NCBI GenBank assembly: GCA_024305405.1
Contig: JAKNDB010000107.1
Location: forward strand, 2,790,001 to 2,854,000
Origin: Dirofilaria immitis
Lineage: Eukaryota; Nematoda; Chromadorea; Rhabditida; Onchocercidae
Direction of reading: 5' to 3'
Length of the DNA: 64,000 nucleotides
The number at the start of each line of letters is the position of its first letter. Position 1 is the first letter of the stretch. The position numbers were made by a program, and so were the translations under genes. Under the pieces are notes generated by a model. The model was given only the letters and a program-made list of their open reading frames with translations. It did not search any database and had not been told where the DNA came from. Shown in pieces: positions 1-20,216 of the stretch.

Positions 1-915
1 AAAGGTAGCGAACAATTTTTTGATTACAACTTTCTTTGACTTTAAAAATATTCAACTTAAATATATCAATAAGTTTATGCTGATTTGTCTTTTTGCCTTT
101 TGGTTTTTATTTTTTTTTGGTTTATCTTTTGCTGTTTTTGCGTTTTGCTTATTTAGTTTACTTTTTTTTGAATAATATTTTGAAATGTCACTTCATTGAA
201 TTGCCTGATTTTCGCCCGACATAATTTCAAATTTGAATTAAAAATTGAGTAATTTGAAATTATTAACTGTCAAGATTTGACCTTCGTTAGAAGACTTAAC
301 CTTCCCTTCTCTTCTTCCTCATCTTCCCTTTGCTCTCTTCCAACCACTATTACTCCCGCGATCAAAGTTAAAATCAGATTTGAAATCATAACTTTCGTTT
401 GATAATTGTTGTCTGTTGCAGCTCTGAGAAAATTGTATGATGGCCGAAATGTTGATCGAGCTTTCTTGATATCTAAGACCTGCCTTATTGTCACCTGTTT
501 TCTTTCTCTCTCTCTCTCTCTCCCAAAGTTTTTAAGTTTAATCGTTATCTTCGGATTAATAGCACACTCATACCATTTCTTACTTTTTCAATTATTTCCT
601 CTATACAGTCTTTTTTTTTTATGAATCATAACTTAATAGTGCATATTTTTATCTGATAAATTGTCTGATCAAATTTTTATCCTTTTGAGAAATTCAAAAC
701 GTCAGATTGAAATTTTAAAAATTTCAAGTAATTCTGTCGTTTTTATTTTATATTTTTAATACGAAAATTATTGGATCTTTATTTCCGTGTTATCATTATT
801 ACTATATCCTTTATTATTATCATTCAAACTTATTTTTTAGATCAATACATCAGTAAAATCGAATGCTAGATAATTGAATTTGATTATGAGATTATTGTAG
901 CTTCTTTGCTATACT
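1..915. other. Upstream non-coding region
   Basis: T-rich sequence before the first supported coding exon. It holds a short CT microsatellite near 503-522 and many T runs. Short open frames on both strands (about 270-494 and 406-624) have low-complexity, hydrophobic translations and no family resemblance. I take this as upstream or 5' untranslated sequence of the gene starting near 916. Confidence 0.5.
503..522. repeat. CT microsatellite
   Basis: A run of about ten CT dinucleotides in otherwise T-rich non-coding DNA. Confidence 0.8.
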
Positions 916-3823
916 ATGGGAGATGTCAATCTTGAATCCACAGGTATTCATTAAATTATTTGGCTCTGGCTAATAGAATAATACTCACTATTCTAACTAT
1001 AAAAATAAAACTTTTATTAGAAAATATAATTCATAATTTTGAATAAATTGGCGGTGTGATATGATTTTGAGAAGTGTTAATTGCACTATGTACTTAGCAA
1101 GATTGCATTTTTATCATGATTAAGGAAAAAAAATGGATATTGAGCCTGGTTGAAACCATCAGTTTCTTGTTGATAAATGCTATTTAGTATTTTATATAAT
1201 CTAGTAAATTCCCTTTTTTCCTTAACAAAATTAAACTCATTTTTTTCTATCCTTTTTGAATAGTTATGAAATAATTACTATTTGAAAGGTTTTTGATTTT
1301 TTGTTATAGAGATGAGGTGCGAGCTGCCAACATCTGTGAGTCAGATTCAATCTGCGGGTCAAAATTCACCGGCGTTTTCAGCACAGAGTTCACCGAATTC
1401 CTCCAATATCAGTGAATCAGAAATCGATATTTCGTCATTATCACGCCATTCTTCGTAAGATTTTCTGATGGATGAAAGATATTATTAAATTTTAAGTCTT
1501 TTGTAAATGAATTTTTTTTTGCATAGTACATGTTGAGTTGGAAGTATTATATTGTTAATTTTTAACAATATGCTTGATATATTAATGTGATTTCAGGTGT
1601 TCATCATTAAATCAACAAATATCACTTCCAATAGTAACAACTAAAAGTATTTCTTCAAATTCACTTTTAAATGGTGGATATCGAAGTATTTCAAGAACTT
1701 ATAATAATGAACAGGTTGAACAAGAGAGTGCGGTACGCAGCCGTCTGTCTTGCGTCCCTGATAGTGCAAGCGATGAAGATATAACTGCAGAAGATAGTAG
1801 TAGTAACAGGTAAATATTAAATTGAGCCTATCTAAGTTGAAATATCGAAAATTGCTTCAAGTTTTTCGACTTTTAAGACTTTATTCAAATTTAAATTTGA
1901 AATCTTTGATATTTTGTACTAGAAATATATGGGAAAATGAGCAGATGGAAATATGCAGTTGTTTTTTGGTTTAGTTTTGGGACTCATTTTCGTTTTGAAC
2001 GGCAAAACATTATTGAACAAAACGGAATTAAATGGCGTTCACCCAATGGTGTTGCTGCAAGCGGAAATGAACCAGAACGAAAAACTTCGCTACCACGAAC
2101 TGTAAGCTTCTAATTATTTGCGGATTAAGTGTAGATATTGAAAATGCATTTTTGAATTACCATAAAATTATGCAGAATTATCAGTATTAAATATTTATTT
2201 TACAAACGCTATTTGCTATGTTTAAAAAAATGGTATATTTGAAAAATAAAAAATGCATTAAAAACAGCATATTTTAAAAACGATATATTTGCAAAATCAT
2301 TTTGTACAAATTAGCTTGGAAGAAACTTTTTCAATATTTCCACGACTAACATTATACCGGTATTACAGAAATGTAGTTATCATATCATCAGTTTTTTTCC
2401 GGTTTTAAAGGCTTCTTATGGTTTCAATACGTTTCTAAAAAAAAGTTGTGGAAGAGACTTTTTCAATTTTTTACGACTGCAAAATTCTTGTCTTTGTTTG
2501 CTTGCAGTTCACGCCATCGCCGAGCGTTTCAGGACGATCATCACCAGCATGTCATCCGGTTCCTTCACATTCACGTGTTGCAAATATACGTCGGGAAAGT
2601 AATTGCTCAGTTGAAAGCGAACTTGCCCATGAAAGATTAATGCAATTCGCCCAACAGGTATAGGAGATATTAGATCACTAAATGAATTTTGATTTCATTT
2701 TTAAGTTGCATTTTTGAAACAATGTGACAATACTGGTTCTAATTTATTTTATTTTTCATTTAGGTGTCCTTGGGATTCGACGATTTCAGTATCGGAGGTA
2801 GTGGAGAGCGGAAAAGAACACATTCCCTTTCAGAACCAATTTCTGTTTTAACGAATGCTTTTATTCCGCACAGTTGTTCACCGTCACCGACGCGATCAGT
2901 TGATATACAGAAGGTTGTTTAGTTTAAAAACTTTAAATATAAAGTAAGACTATAAAATTTTTTTGTACGATAGGAATAATTAATCAGATATAGTTTTTAT
3001 CAAAGTAATCATATCGTAGAAATAAGGTGTGGTTAACCAATCCAATAAATTATAGTCGCGTTGCAGTGGAAGAGGAAGGATCAGATAAATGAGTAGTCTT
3101 TACAAATTTGAAGTCCAAATTATGAACTCGATAGCATTTGTGTTTTATTTTTCGATTTTTTTCACTGAAATGATGAATTTTGAATTTGTCTTGCAAATGT
3201 TTTGGTTTTACTCAAAAACATAGAAAATCAAATTTCTTTTCAGCAGTGTTATTCACCCTCAACGCAACAAGTTGTTCGCAACAACATTACTTATTCGCCA
3301 AGTCCAAGTCCAACGCCTAGTCCTACGCGGCATACAATGCGGTATATATGTTCGATTTGAAAAGTAGATTTGAAAGATTTTCATATTTTATTTTTATTAT
3401 TTCCAGCAGTTAAATATATTGTAATAATTTATACAGTGTTTTATATCGTTATTACTGTGTAATTTCATTGATATTTATAGAAGTCTGAGTCCTATAGCTG
3501 TTCGTCAAGTGATAAAACGTCGATATACTAATTCAGCTGGATGTGAATTGGATTCAGATCAACGTGCAGCACGGTTTGTTTCCCTTTTTTCTCTCTTTTT
3601 ATTCGAATTAAAAATTATGAAAATTTTTTATTCGAATTACAAATTACGGAAAAAATGGAGAACTATTGAAAATTGCAATTTGAAGACCGAATTAAATGAT
3701 CATTATTTGACGATTTCCAGTGTAGCGAAACGAATTTGTCATCAACCCCATATTGTAAATCGTGGATGCGTTTCTCCACTTGCACTGGAAAATTCGGCAA
3801 GTTCCTCTGAATCGACAGTGTAA
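916..3823 (+). CDS. PABIR/FAM122-like PP2A-interacting regulator
   Basis: Nine exons with consistent phase: 916-943, 1310-1454, 1597-1809, 1975-2101, 2508-2657, 2764-2913, 3244-3341, 3481-3573, 3721-3823, giving about 368 residues. The protein is Ser/Pro-rich and low-complexity at the N-terminus. Recognition rests on the order of FAM122 motifs: an ELAHERLMQFAQQVSLGFDD segment corresponds to the vertebrate helix that contacts the PP2A B55 subunit. It is followed by SCSPSPTRS, KQCYSPS and YSPSPSPTPSPTR, matching the Ser-Pro repeats of FAM122A, then SLSPIAVRQVIKRR and a basic VAKRIC stretch. Family members inhibit PP2A-B55 and are controlled by phosphorylation of the Ser-Pro sites; that role here is inferred. 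The start is uncertain: Met at 1312 is an alternative if exon 2 is trans-spliced. The protein is longer than human FAM122A (about 287 residues). A further C-terminal exon at 4111-4193 is possible. Confidence 0.7.
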
Positions 3824-6355
3824 GGAGTCAATTATGATATTGAAATATTTTTTGAAATTACGTTAAGCTTGTGTTGATATTAACAGGAGTTCACTTTACC
3901 TACTTCTATTTTAATCAAATTCTATTCGATTATCAAAACTGATTAGCACTCAAATAAAGATTGCATAATTTCTCTGGAAGGAAAAATGTAGACAGATCTT
4001 GCACTGTAGATAATCTTTGTGCTAAATATAGTAAATTCTTTGAAGTAAATCTCTGGAATTGGCAAATCCATTTTCCTTTCCCTTCCCTCCTCGTCTTTTG
4101 GTTGATCCAGCAATTGAAGTCAAAATGCCTCCTCCTCCAATGGAACTGGATGATGATGAAGACTCAATCAGTGAACAAAAAACAGATCTAGAGGTACTGC
4201 TAAATTTTGAATTTTTCTTTTCTATCGTCTTCACAATTTTCTATTGCTCTCATTCTGTGTACTTTGATGTGCAATGGTAATAAAAGCGGATCTGATAATT
4301 TTAATTAAAATAAATTTAGGTTTTTCGGAAAAACTTCGCTTTTATTTTTTGTGGATTGATTACAGCAGTCTTTTTCATTGCTTTATTTTTACGCTTCTCG
4401 TAGATTCAACTATCTTAACGTTTTGAGGAATCGAATGAAACGGGCAAAGCTGAACAGATGAAGAAAGATGAGTGATTGCTTAGTGAGATTAATGAAATCA
4501 GCTGTATAGAGATGTACATGTTGAAACTTTTTCCATCTTTTCTTTGCTATTTATTTGTTAATTTTTCATAATATTGTTATTCGTCGTCTTTTTAGGTTTG
4601 AAATTATTCATACTTTATTCCCTTAATCGATAATTTCCAAATCACTTTATATTATATTGAATTTTTCTATCCTTTTCTTTTTTGAACTGTTTCCTTTATT
4701 TCGGTTTGTACATGCAGAAATTGTTACATTCACTTGCACTTCTTCATTTCCCAGGTTTTAGTTTTGAATTATCCCGGAATTTTTCAGTTCTTGTCTGCAA
4801 TTTTATTATCGTACAGTTCGAAAAAAAAATTATGCATGATTTTTCATTGTTCTGCTCAAAAGTTTATCGGTTTTATCTTGGTACTGTATATTTTGCGGTA
4901 TGGTTATCTGTTGTATTTTGATTGTTTTTATACTATTGAATTTTTGTAACAAGTCTCTGTTATTACCGAAATGCCTTTTCTTGTCTTTCTGATAAATTTC
5001 TAAGTGATTCGCTTATTGCCATGGGAAGGGCATATAATGCAGTCAGGAGAGCTCATTTTTAAATTAAGATATTTTAATGTTGATTGAAAAATAAAATGCA
5101 AAAAGATGTGCGAAATATTTAAACATATAATGTTGTATTGTCATTTGAAATATCCGAAATTTGTCGGGATATATTCCTTCTTTTTTTGCAGTTTTCAGTC
5201 CTTCCAATATAATTTTTAATATTTTATCACTATTTCCTGTATTTATATAAGTTTAATAGCTTAACAATATCTGATATATTCGACTACTATTGTTTGCTGT
5301 TACTTATTCAGAGAACCACTATGTTAGGATGATAAAGATCATTCTAAATTATCAATTTTTAATTTATTACGTAGTTTTGTATATTTTCTACACTACTACA
5401 TTTTTAAAATAACGAATAAACAGGAAACATTAGAATACTTTTATTTCTCTTTGTCTAAGAAATGCTCATTGTTGTAAATCATTTTTTACTTGTTTCGTAA
5501 ACTTGAAATTTTAATCATATTTTCGAACAATGAATATTTCCATCGAACCAGTTTCTAGGTGTAGTTATTTTTGAAAAAGTTCAATTAATTTAAAAATCCA
5601 TAAATCGGAGATATCGAGGTATTCATTTATGTCAAATTTCGACATTTGGGTCATGGTTTAATACACTAATGACTTTTGTATGAACAAAAATAATAGAAGG
5701 TCGTTTTGTTATTCATTAAAAATATTTGAAGTGGAATGTGAATTTTTTTTTTCATTTGATAATTGAATTAGGAAATATCCATAAATTTTCCAATTCGCCA
5801 ATTCATCTTTTTTTTCAATTTTATGCGATAAATTTTCGCCGTTTTTTTTCTTCCTCTTTAACATAACATTTCAACTGTTAGTAAATGTTGGAAATGAAAA
5901 ATTTTCTTTAAGAATCTTTCTTCCAATTGGTTGAATTTTATATAAAGTCAAAAGTTATTTAAAAAAAAAAGAAAAAGAAAAAACGATCAATAGTATGAAT
6001 TGATGATCAATGATCAATTTTGACTTTATCGCGAATTCTCATACAATCAATAAATCTGAGAACAGAGAATAGTTATAATCTAAGCTATGCTAAGCTAATG
6101 TTGAGTATACGGTATCATATATTGAGTTAAAATTACAAAATAATCTAACTTTGACCTAACTCTTTACTTCATTAATTGTTATTATAGATAATTTTTTTCT
6201 TATCATTTTTAATCTTTTTCCATCCTTATGTTTATTAAGAGAAGAAGCAGAATTGTTAAGAAAAGAAATTTTCGTTTTGAATATATGAATTTAAAAGTAT
6301 TTTCAGTAAAATATTTTATATTATTATTATTATTATTGAATTGTACTTTTTACAA
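3824..6355. other. Intergenic/3' UTR with one possible extra exon
   Basis: Mostly AT-rich with no recognised gene. One coding-like block, 4111-4193, follows a pyrimidine-rich acceptor, encodes MPPPPMELDDDEDS and ends in a GTACTG donor. Joined in phase to an acceptor near 4403 it would end in IQLS and stop. It would be a C-terminal extension of the PABIR-like gene, but its phase does not fit exon 9 without a one-base correction. The rest shows nothing I can support. Confidence 0.35.
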
Positions 6356-12898
<6,543 letters not shown>

Positions 12899-14834
12899 GG
12901 CATTTGTTAGGGCATTTTTATCGTCGTATTTATGAGTTTACGAGAGGGTTGGAATTTGAATTATTCATTTTTAATTTAATATGAATTATTCGAAAGTGTT
13001 GTACCACATTTTTTTGGAAGTCAGATAGATTTTCGTGTTTTTGTTTACCTTTATTTCTCTCTATTCTGTTTAATTTTAATATCTTTCTCAAGTTTGTTCT
13101 TCTGATATATATTTACTATAATGATCCAAAAATATTATGGAATCATTTCACTTATAACAAACGAATCATCTAAGATTTCATGCAACTTTATCGTTACATA
13201 TTGTGTATGTGATATTGTTATATAACACTTTGTATACTCAACCTTTGCTTTGCATACCTTGTAATGGTTGTTTCTTGGTATCTTATGTGAAGTGTAGATT
13301 TGTTTTACATAAGAACTACTGTAATTACATAGAGAGAGAGAGAGAAAGAAAAGAGAGATCATAGCTATTTGCATGATTTTATGGTTGTGTTTTGTTGAGT
13401 TAAAAAATATTTTAAGGAAAAGATTTTCGTTTTTGGAAACGAATATAGTAAATTCTATGATTCATTTAACACTCACTATTAATTATTTTATACATTATCT
13501 TTAGGGATTTTAATTGGGCAAATTCTCCAATGAATTAGATGAACATCACTCAAATCCTTATGATATTTTGTTAAACGTTTAAGATCTAATGCTGATAGCC
13601 TTCTTTTATGAATTATTTCCGTTTCGATAAGCCGGGACAGTTGATAAGACTGAATTAAATTCATAATTCATAGTATCGTTATGTGTGAAAGAACGCAATT
13701 CGCAACTCAGGAATCACTATTTTATTATGTTGAGTCTTTTGATCTTTCCTGACATCATTTTTATGTTTTATTTTCATAATTTTGTTGGAAAGTTTCGTGT
13801 TACTATTTTTCTTCTTAAAACTATCCTAAATTCCTGAATTTTCTCTTTCCTTCTTTGCTTTTTGGAAGAGATTGAATTTGAGCTATAATCAACTTCGAAT
13901 AGGTATCCTATTTCAAACTAACCATGTTTCAGTTAACGTTTTGTTATTCTTGATCATATAATTCTTGATGATTATGGAAATCGAATGTATCAATCGCGTA
14001 AAAAATGAGTGACCCTCTTTTGCTATCACATTTTCCGAATCACAAGAATATCCCAAAATTTGATATAGCCTTCCTCGTTATACTTCAGTGCTTATGATAA
14101 AATGTGATAATGTATGAGAAAGAATCGTAAGCCTTGCTCAAAACATTTGATTAATTCGATCAGTTCAAAACGTTTCAATATAATTCAATTGAATTAGAAA
14201 ACAAGATAAAGTACATATCATTCACCAGCAATGTATATGAAACAGGGGACATGTATCATCATCAATGGATACATCTACCGTTAGAAGCACAGATCAGCCT
14301 TTATAGAAAAGCCAGTTAAATTTCCATAGTTTGAACAGGCGCCTTTATCATTCCTATTGATCATGTTCTTATAACAGTTTGGTTGAAATGGCTTGCGGTG
14401 CGTGCGTATAGTGAATAGGTGGTCGTGCGTACAGCGGTTATTGTATGTTCCGTGTCATAGTTGGTGCGGTATTGGTGGAGGGGTCTGGTTATTTGTTGAT
14501 ATGAGGTGATGTAGTATCGTGTGACATTATTATTGTGATTGTTATCTAATAGTGTAGGTAGTTAACTTCCAGAGGTATCTGTGGGTCTCCAAATTAATCA
14601 TTTTGCTCGTATGAGTTGTAGATTGTAGGTACAATCGTTTCGTTAGTTATGAAGATGAATTATGTAGAATGAATGATTGGATGGTTATCATGAGTAAGCC
14701 GTAAAACCATACTCACTGGTTTGCTTGTCATGGTATCATTCCAGATCAGGGCTATTTGGAAAGGTTCTGTCTCGTACAATTTTTTTTTTTCGTCAGGCAG
14801 TAGTTTGAATTCTATTGATGGCTGTTGTCGCGGC
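12899..14834. other. Intergenic region before the KH-domain gene
   Basis: AT-rich with no frame of recognisable family. It contains a GA-rich tract near 13331-13357 and G+T-rich sequence at 14390-14560 just upstream of the next gene, which may be promoter or 5' untranslated sequence. No supported gene. Confidence 0.5.
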
Positions 14835-17800
14835 ATGTCTACAGGCATAATCTCTACCGACGCTATCCAGGACGCATTGCAACGCGCTAAAGAGGTACGT
14901 CAGTTTTTCATTCGAAATGTTTGAAAAAATAAGATTGCATCAAATAAGATGAACTGTTATGCAGTACAGTGTGTAAAATTTTTCGATATTTATATTATTA
15001 TTATTATTTTGAATATCTTGCAGAAGTTTTTGTGATATTTTTCTTGTGTAGGTCAGTTTTTCTGTTTCGCTCTTCCGGGACATGAGTAGACAAGGCTGAA
15101 TTCGAAAATCACTGCATTGATGTTAGCATCGAAATTTGAAATATTTGCGCATTTACTGAATGCATTGTAATAAGCGTTTTATTTTGTTGGTTGAAAAATA
15201 TAATAATATATCTGAATGGGATTTTGGAAGTTTCTTTTTCTCTTATTTTCTGTAAAATGTGGGTTTGTGGCTGTCAGTTGTTTTGCCTAGGTTTAGGAAA
15301 AGAGGAAATGATTGTTGTTGTTTTGAGTTTATATCAGCGTTTGCACTCAATATATTAGATCAGTGGTCTTTTTCAAAATTTACTTAGATTACATCGACTA
15401 TATTTTCACGTATTCTTTTGAATTTGATTTTGAGAAGAGTATAGAATTGCTGTGAAATTGTTTTGTTAAGTGAACTAGTGAATATATAATATATATAAAT
15501 ATAGATGTGTGTATATACATATATATGCATGCACAACAAACTTCATTTTTCTATGAATAGAAAAAATTTCTGAAAAAGTTTTAAAACTTTTGATCTCAAA
15601 TCACAACTTTTGATTTCACTTTTCAATTTTACTTCTTCTGGGCTGCTTCAAAAAACTGTGTCCTACCTGAAATTATAATCTAAAAGATTCCTGTGGTTTT
15701 TGATCCGATGCATTTATATTAACTTTCTCTGAAAAGATTGATATCCGAAATTAACAAAAACATCTAAAGATGTGACTTCAAATCGGACTGAATGCTCTTG
15801 CATAATGATGATGATAATGCCATTTGGTTGTGGAAATATATTGTCTGGAATAAAAATTATGTGCCATATATGCAGTACTTCAGTTTTTATCGTAAGTTTG
15901 ATGTTAGCAATCATTTTTTCAGAAGAAGAGATGCTTATTTATAAGTTTTTATTCATGCTATAATAAGTGATAATTGATTGTACATGCATTTATACTATAT
16001 GTTCATATTTTGCTTGTTATGTTTAGCTCGCTGCTTCTTCACATTCGAATCCGCAGAAACGACCAAATTCGGACGATTCATCTAACCGTACGTACCAGTG
16101 ATTCATTGTTATTTTGCATAATATGCCTAAATGTTATGGGAGAAGTGAAATGATGCGTTAAACAGTCACACTTTCATATTAGGAAGTTATTGCATAGAGA
16201 CGTTCCGTTTTTGATCGGTGTAATACGCGTTTATACGGTATTTCATTCGCAATTTATGGATTTTTAAAGTGAAGCTTTCAATTTTCGTAAGTATGTATAT
16301 AAATCGATAACGGTTTCTCTATGGATTTTGATTGCTGATGTGAATTATTTCGATTAATTTCCAAACGACTTATTTCCAATTTGTCAATTTTATCAGTGCA
16401 TTTGTGCATATTATTTAAAACTCCATATTTGCAATGCGTATATTATATTTTTGGTGTCTTGCATGCATGGTATACAAATATAAAATAGTTGAAATTTAAA
16501 TGAAATTATGCTGATATTTATGGGATTGGAACGACGTTTATAGTTTTTCAGTGTATCCAACCAAAAGGGTCAATATCACTGGAAACGCAATGGATATGGG
16601 CGGGAGCATGCAAATCTCAACACTTGGAGGCCCAGGCCATGTTGGAACAGGAGGTATGCCGCCAGTTGGAGGTGTCGGAGAAGTTGTTATGGAAACAATG
16701 GAGGTTCCGGACCATTGCGTCGGTCTCGGTAATGGTAGATATTTTACGGAAATTTTTATGCTTACATATTTTCTTACTTAAAATTCTCATCCTAATTTCA
16801 TTTTTCAGTTCGATATATTTTAGATTTCGCTGCCTTTTGATTAATTCCAAACGGTGATTTAATAAACGGTGAATTATTTTTTGTAGTGATTGGGCGTGGT
16901 GGGGAGCAAATATCGCAGATTCAATCACAGACAAACTGCCGCGTGCAAATGTCACCGGAATCGGATGGAAATAATATGCGTCAGTGCACTTTACAAGGCA
17001 GTAAAATGTCTGTAGATCGCGCAAGAGCAATGATAAATGAGGTTGATCTTTCTTCCATTTTTTTTTTTTTTTTATATTAATACTGAAAAATTTTTTTGCT
17101 GATTACAGCTTATGTATTTGAATTTCCTGCTAGTTTTTATTCCTCTTTATTGAATTAAATTTTGTTGATTATTAAAACTTCTGTTCGTGGAACTTGATGC
17201 ATATAATTTTGTTCTCCTTTCGCTTTAAGATTTGTTTGTCTCTGTGTTTCCTAAAGACTTTGTCAACTTTTCTTTGTAGGTTATTCTTTATATTGTATTT
17301 TTTATTGATAGTGTACTTGTTGGGAATGAAAGTATAGTAACACGTTATTATTGTCATTGTACCATAGCGTGGAAAAGTTTGGAGTGTTTTTATTTCGATT
17401 CGATTTAATGTCGAGACGTCCCGCGTTTTTTTCCTTTTGTTGAAGAAGTTCGAAAATAAGAAATGTTGCGTTGTAAATTATTTATGACTTAAAATTACGT
17501 TGGAGTGAAGACTTTTTGCTTCAGGTAATAGCTCGAGCGGGAAATCGTCCTCCACCCAATCGTGCAGGCCATTTTGACGGTGGTATACCCGTTGGCACTG
17601 GGCATCAGATAACCCAAGAGATGTTTATTCCTGGTGCAAAATGCGGTCTTGTTATTGGAAAAGGAGGAGAAACAATCAAGAATATTCAGGTCGTAATATG
17701 TGACATTATTCACCTCTTATAAATTTTCTTTAGGAAATAACTATTTATTAGCAGCTATTTTACTGAAGAATTCCTCGTTGATTCAGGAACAAACTGGTGT

Positions 17801-20216
17801 CAAAATGGTAATGATACAGGAGAATCAGGAAAGTGGGGACAGCCGAAACCTCTGCGTATTACTGGTGAACCTGAAAAAGTTGAAAATGCTCGAAGAATGG
17901 TTGAAGAGATTTTGCAGTCGCGCGAGGATCATCCACCGGGACATTTCGGTTTTCCTGGATCATTCGGGATAAGTAGTGGGCAGCGTTCGATTGGTGAGGT
18001 GAGATCTTTGTGTTTTTGATTTTTTTTATGAAAAATTGCATAGATAAAAAGGATTAATAACAAGATTACCAGGCATGTTTAGTTAATGAACTGTAATTTA
18101 CTTATTTTAGATAATTGTTCCGCGTGCTTCAGTTGGTATGATTATTGGAAAAGGTGGTGAGACGATCAAACGCCTTGCCGCTGAATCAGGAGCTAAAATC
18201 CAATTCAAACCTGATGGTTTATTTTTCATTGCTTGATTATGATTACAACATGTGTTATACATTTCCTGTATTTAAATTTTCAGTCTTTATTGAAAATCGT
18301 TTTGTATGAATCGATTAAAATAACATGTGTATTTAGGCTGTAGTGAAGGTAGAGATGTAAGGCGAAAAATTTTGCATATCGATATATTGCAGATGATCAG
18401 ACATCACAAGAGCGATGCGCCATCATTCAGGGTACATCTGAACAAATTGATAAAGCGACTAAATTGATTATCGAACTCGTCAGAAAGAGTGGTGCTGCAG
18501 GTGGTGCGGAGATGTTTTATATGCATGTCCCATCAAACAAAACGGGATTGGTGATTGGTAAAGGAGGGAAACTATCAAACAAGTAATCTTTAATCTTTTG
18601 TAGTTTTTAATGATAGTCTTTAAATATCAAAAGATTTATAAGATGATAAACGTTTTTTAATATTCGCTCTTTCCAGGTAATATAAGTGTTTTTTCTATTT
18701 ATTTTCAAAAAGGATAATGATGGCTTATGTATAGATTTAGTATGTATGTTTTGTTGTATCTGTTTTTTTATTCAAAGATCAGATTTTCTCCAGTTATATT
18801 ATGTATACAGCAAGCTTATATCATAAATCATAACTTTCAAGATCTGCGCAGAAAGTGGGGCACATGTTGAGTTATCACGCGACCCGCCGCCTAATGCATC
18901 CGAGAAAGTTTTCATTATAAAGGGAACCCCGTATCAAATCCATCACGCACAACATATTATTCGTATCAAAGTATGCATTTAATTCGATAAATTTTTTCAT
19001 TTTACATATGATTAGAAATTTTTAACTTTTTTTTTTTTAATTTGATTTCATGTGTTTTATTATCAAATTTTGCTCACAGTGACACTGTTAATGAAATGAT
19101 TAAAGGATAAACTTCCTAGGTTGGTGACATTGCCCCAGGAACACCTGTACCACAGTTTAATGGACGTGGTGGTCCAGGAGCAGGTGGTGACGCATGTGGA
19201 GTTGGACATAACGCTGTGCCAAGTGCTCCTCAAGGCTATGGCAATGGTAATGCACAGTTTGCTGGTGCTGGTATTGCTGGGCAAGCTGGAGCACAATGGA
19301 ATACCACTTTTGGTGAGTAATGTTTTTTTATGCTTTGATTTTTTTTTTGATTAGATACACATGTAACATCATTATGAAAAAACTATTTTTGTGATTGATG
19401 AAAAATGCGCGTGCTACAAAGTAACTGTGCAACAGAATGACATGTAAATGTCTTGCTTTTAGGTCATCAGCAAAGCGATCCCGCACAGGCTGCTTGGAAT
19501 CAGCAGTATTATGGGCAGCAAGGACAACAGCAACCTGGTTATCAACAAGGAGCATATGCAGCTCAGTATCAGCAACCAGTACAGCCGCAACCACAACCAG
19601 CACAAACAAGTGCAGCTCCAGCAGTGAATCCGCAGACAGGTATAGTACGAATGACTGAAAGAGAAATCCTTTTTGTAAGAACTGGATATCAAATGAAAGA
19701 TAGAATTCAGCGTGTATAGTATTTTCTACAGAATCCTTCAATTATGATAGTTTTGGTAAATGCTTTATCGTGCACTTTCTTTTTATTATCTCGTGTATAC
19801 CTTTCAGGTCAGCCTGATTATAGTGCCCAATGGGCAGAATATTATCGTAGTATGGGTATGCACGAACAGGCGGCTGTTATCGAAAATCAGCTGAAACAAA
19901 ATGCTGCCGCTGCTGCTGCCGCACAACAACCAGCTGCACAAGCACGACCTCAGCAACCGGTAAGTCTTTTCAACTGATTTTTGCAGAAATTTAAACTATC
20001 ATTTGAAGCAGACTTAGTATTCCTACGATGAAAACTCTTTAGAAACAAAATAGAAAAGAGGTTCATATTTACTAAAACTATTATCATAATAAATCGCATT
20101 GCTTTCAGGGATATGGCGCTTATGGTGCTCAACCAATTACAGCACAAAATCAATTCAGTTATGGAGCACCGCAAGCACAACCTCAGGGAGGTTATCAATT
20201 CCAGCAACAGTACTGA
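14835..20216 (+). CDS. Far-upstream element binding protein (FUBP) with four KH domains
   Basis: Thirteen exons: 14835-14894, 16027-16087, 16552-16728, 16887-17041, 17525-17689, 17787-17998, 18111-18216, 18393-18582, 18842-18970, 19120-19312, 19463-19639, 19808-19959, 20109-20216; about 628 residues. Order matches vertebrate FUBP: N-terminal helix (ISTDAIQDALQRAKE), KH1 with IGRGGEQIS, KH2 GLVIGKGGETIK, KH3 GMIIGKGGETIK, KH4 GLVIGKGG, a Gly/Gln-rich linker and the C-terminal tyrosine motif PDYSAQWAEYYR. These proteins bind single-stranded DNA or RNA and regulate transcription, splicing or mRNA stability. Two one-base losses break the frame: in the G run 17835-17838 (between MVMIQENQESG and QPKPLRITGE) and in the GGG at 18566-18568 inside the KH4 GxxG loop. 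In both cases one extra G restores the family sequence and splice phase. Confidence 0.93.

Noticed and set aside
270..624. Two short opposing frames near the left edge
   Set aside because: Low-complexity translations dominated by Leu/Ser from T-rich DNA; no family, no start or splice context.
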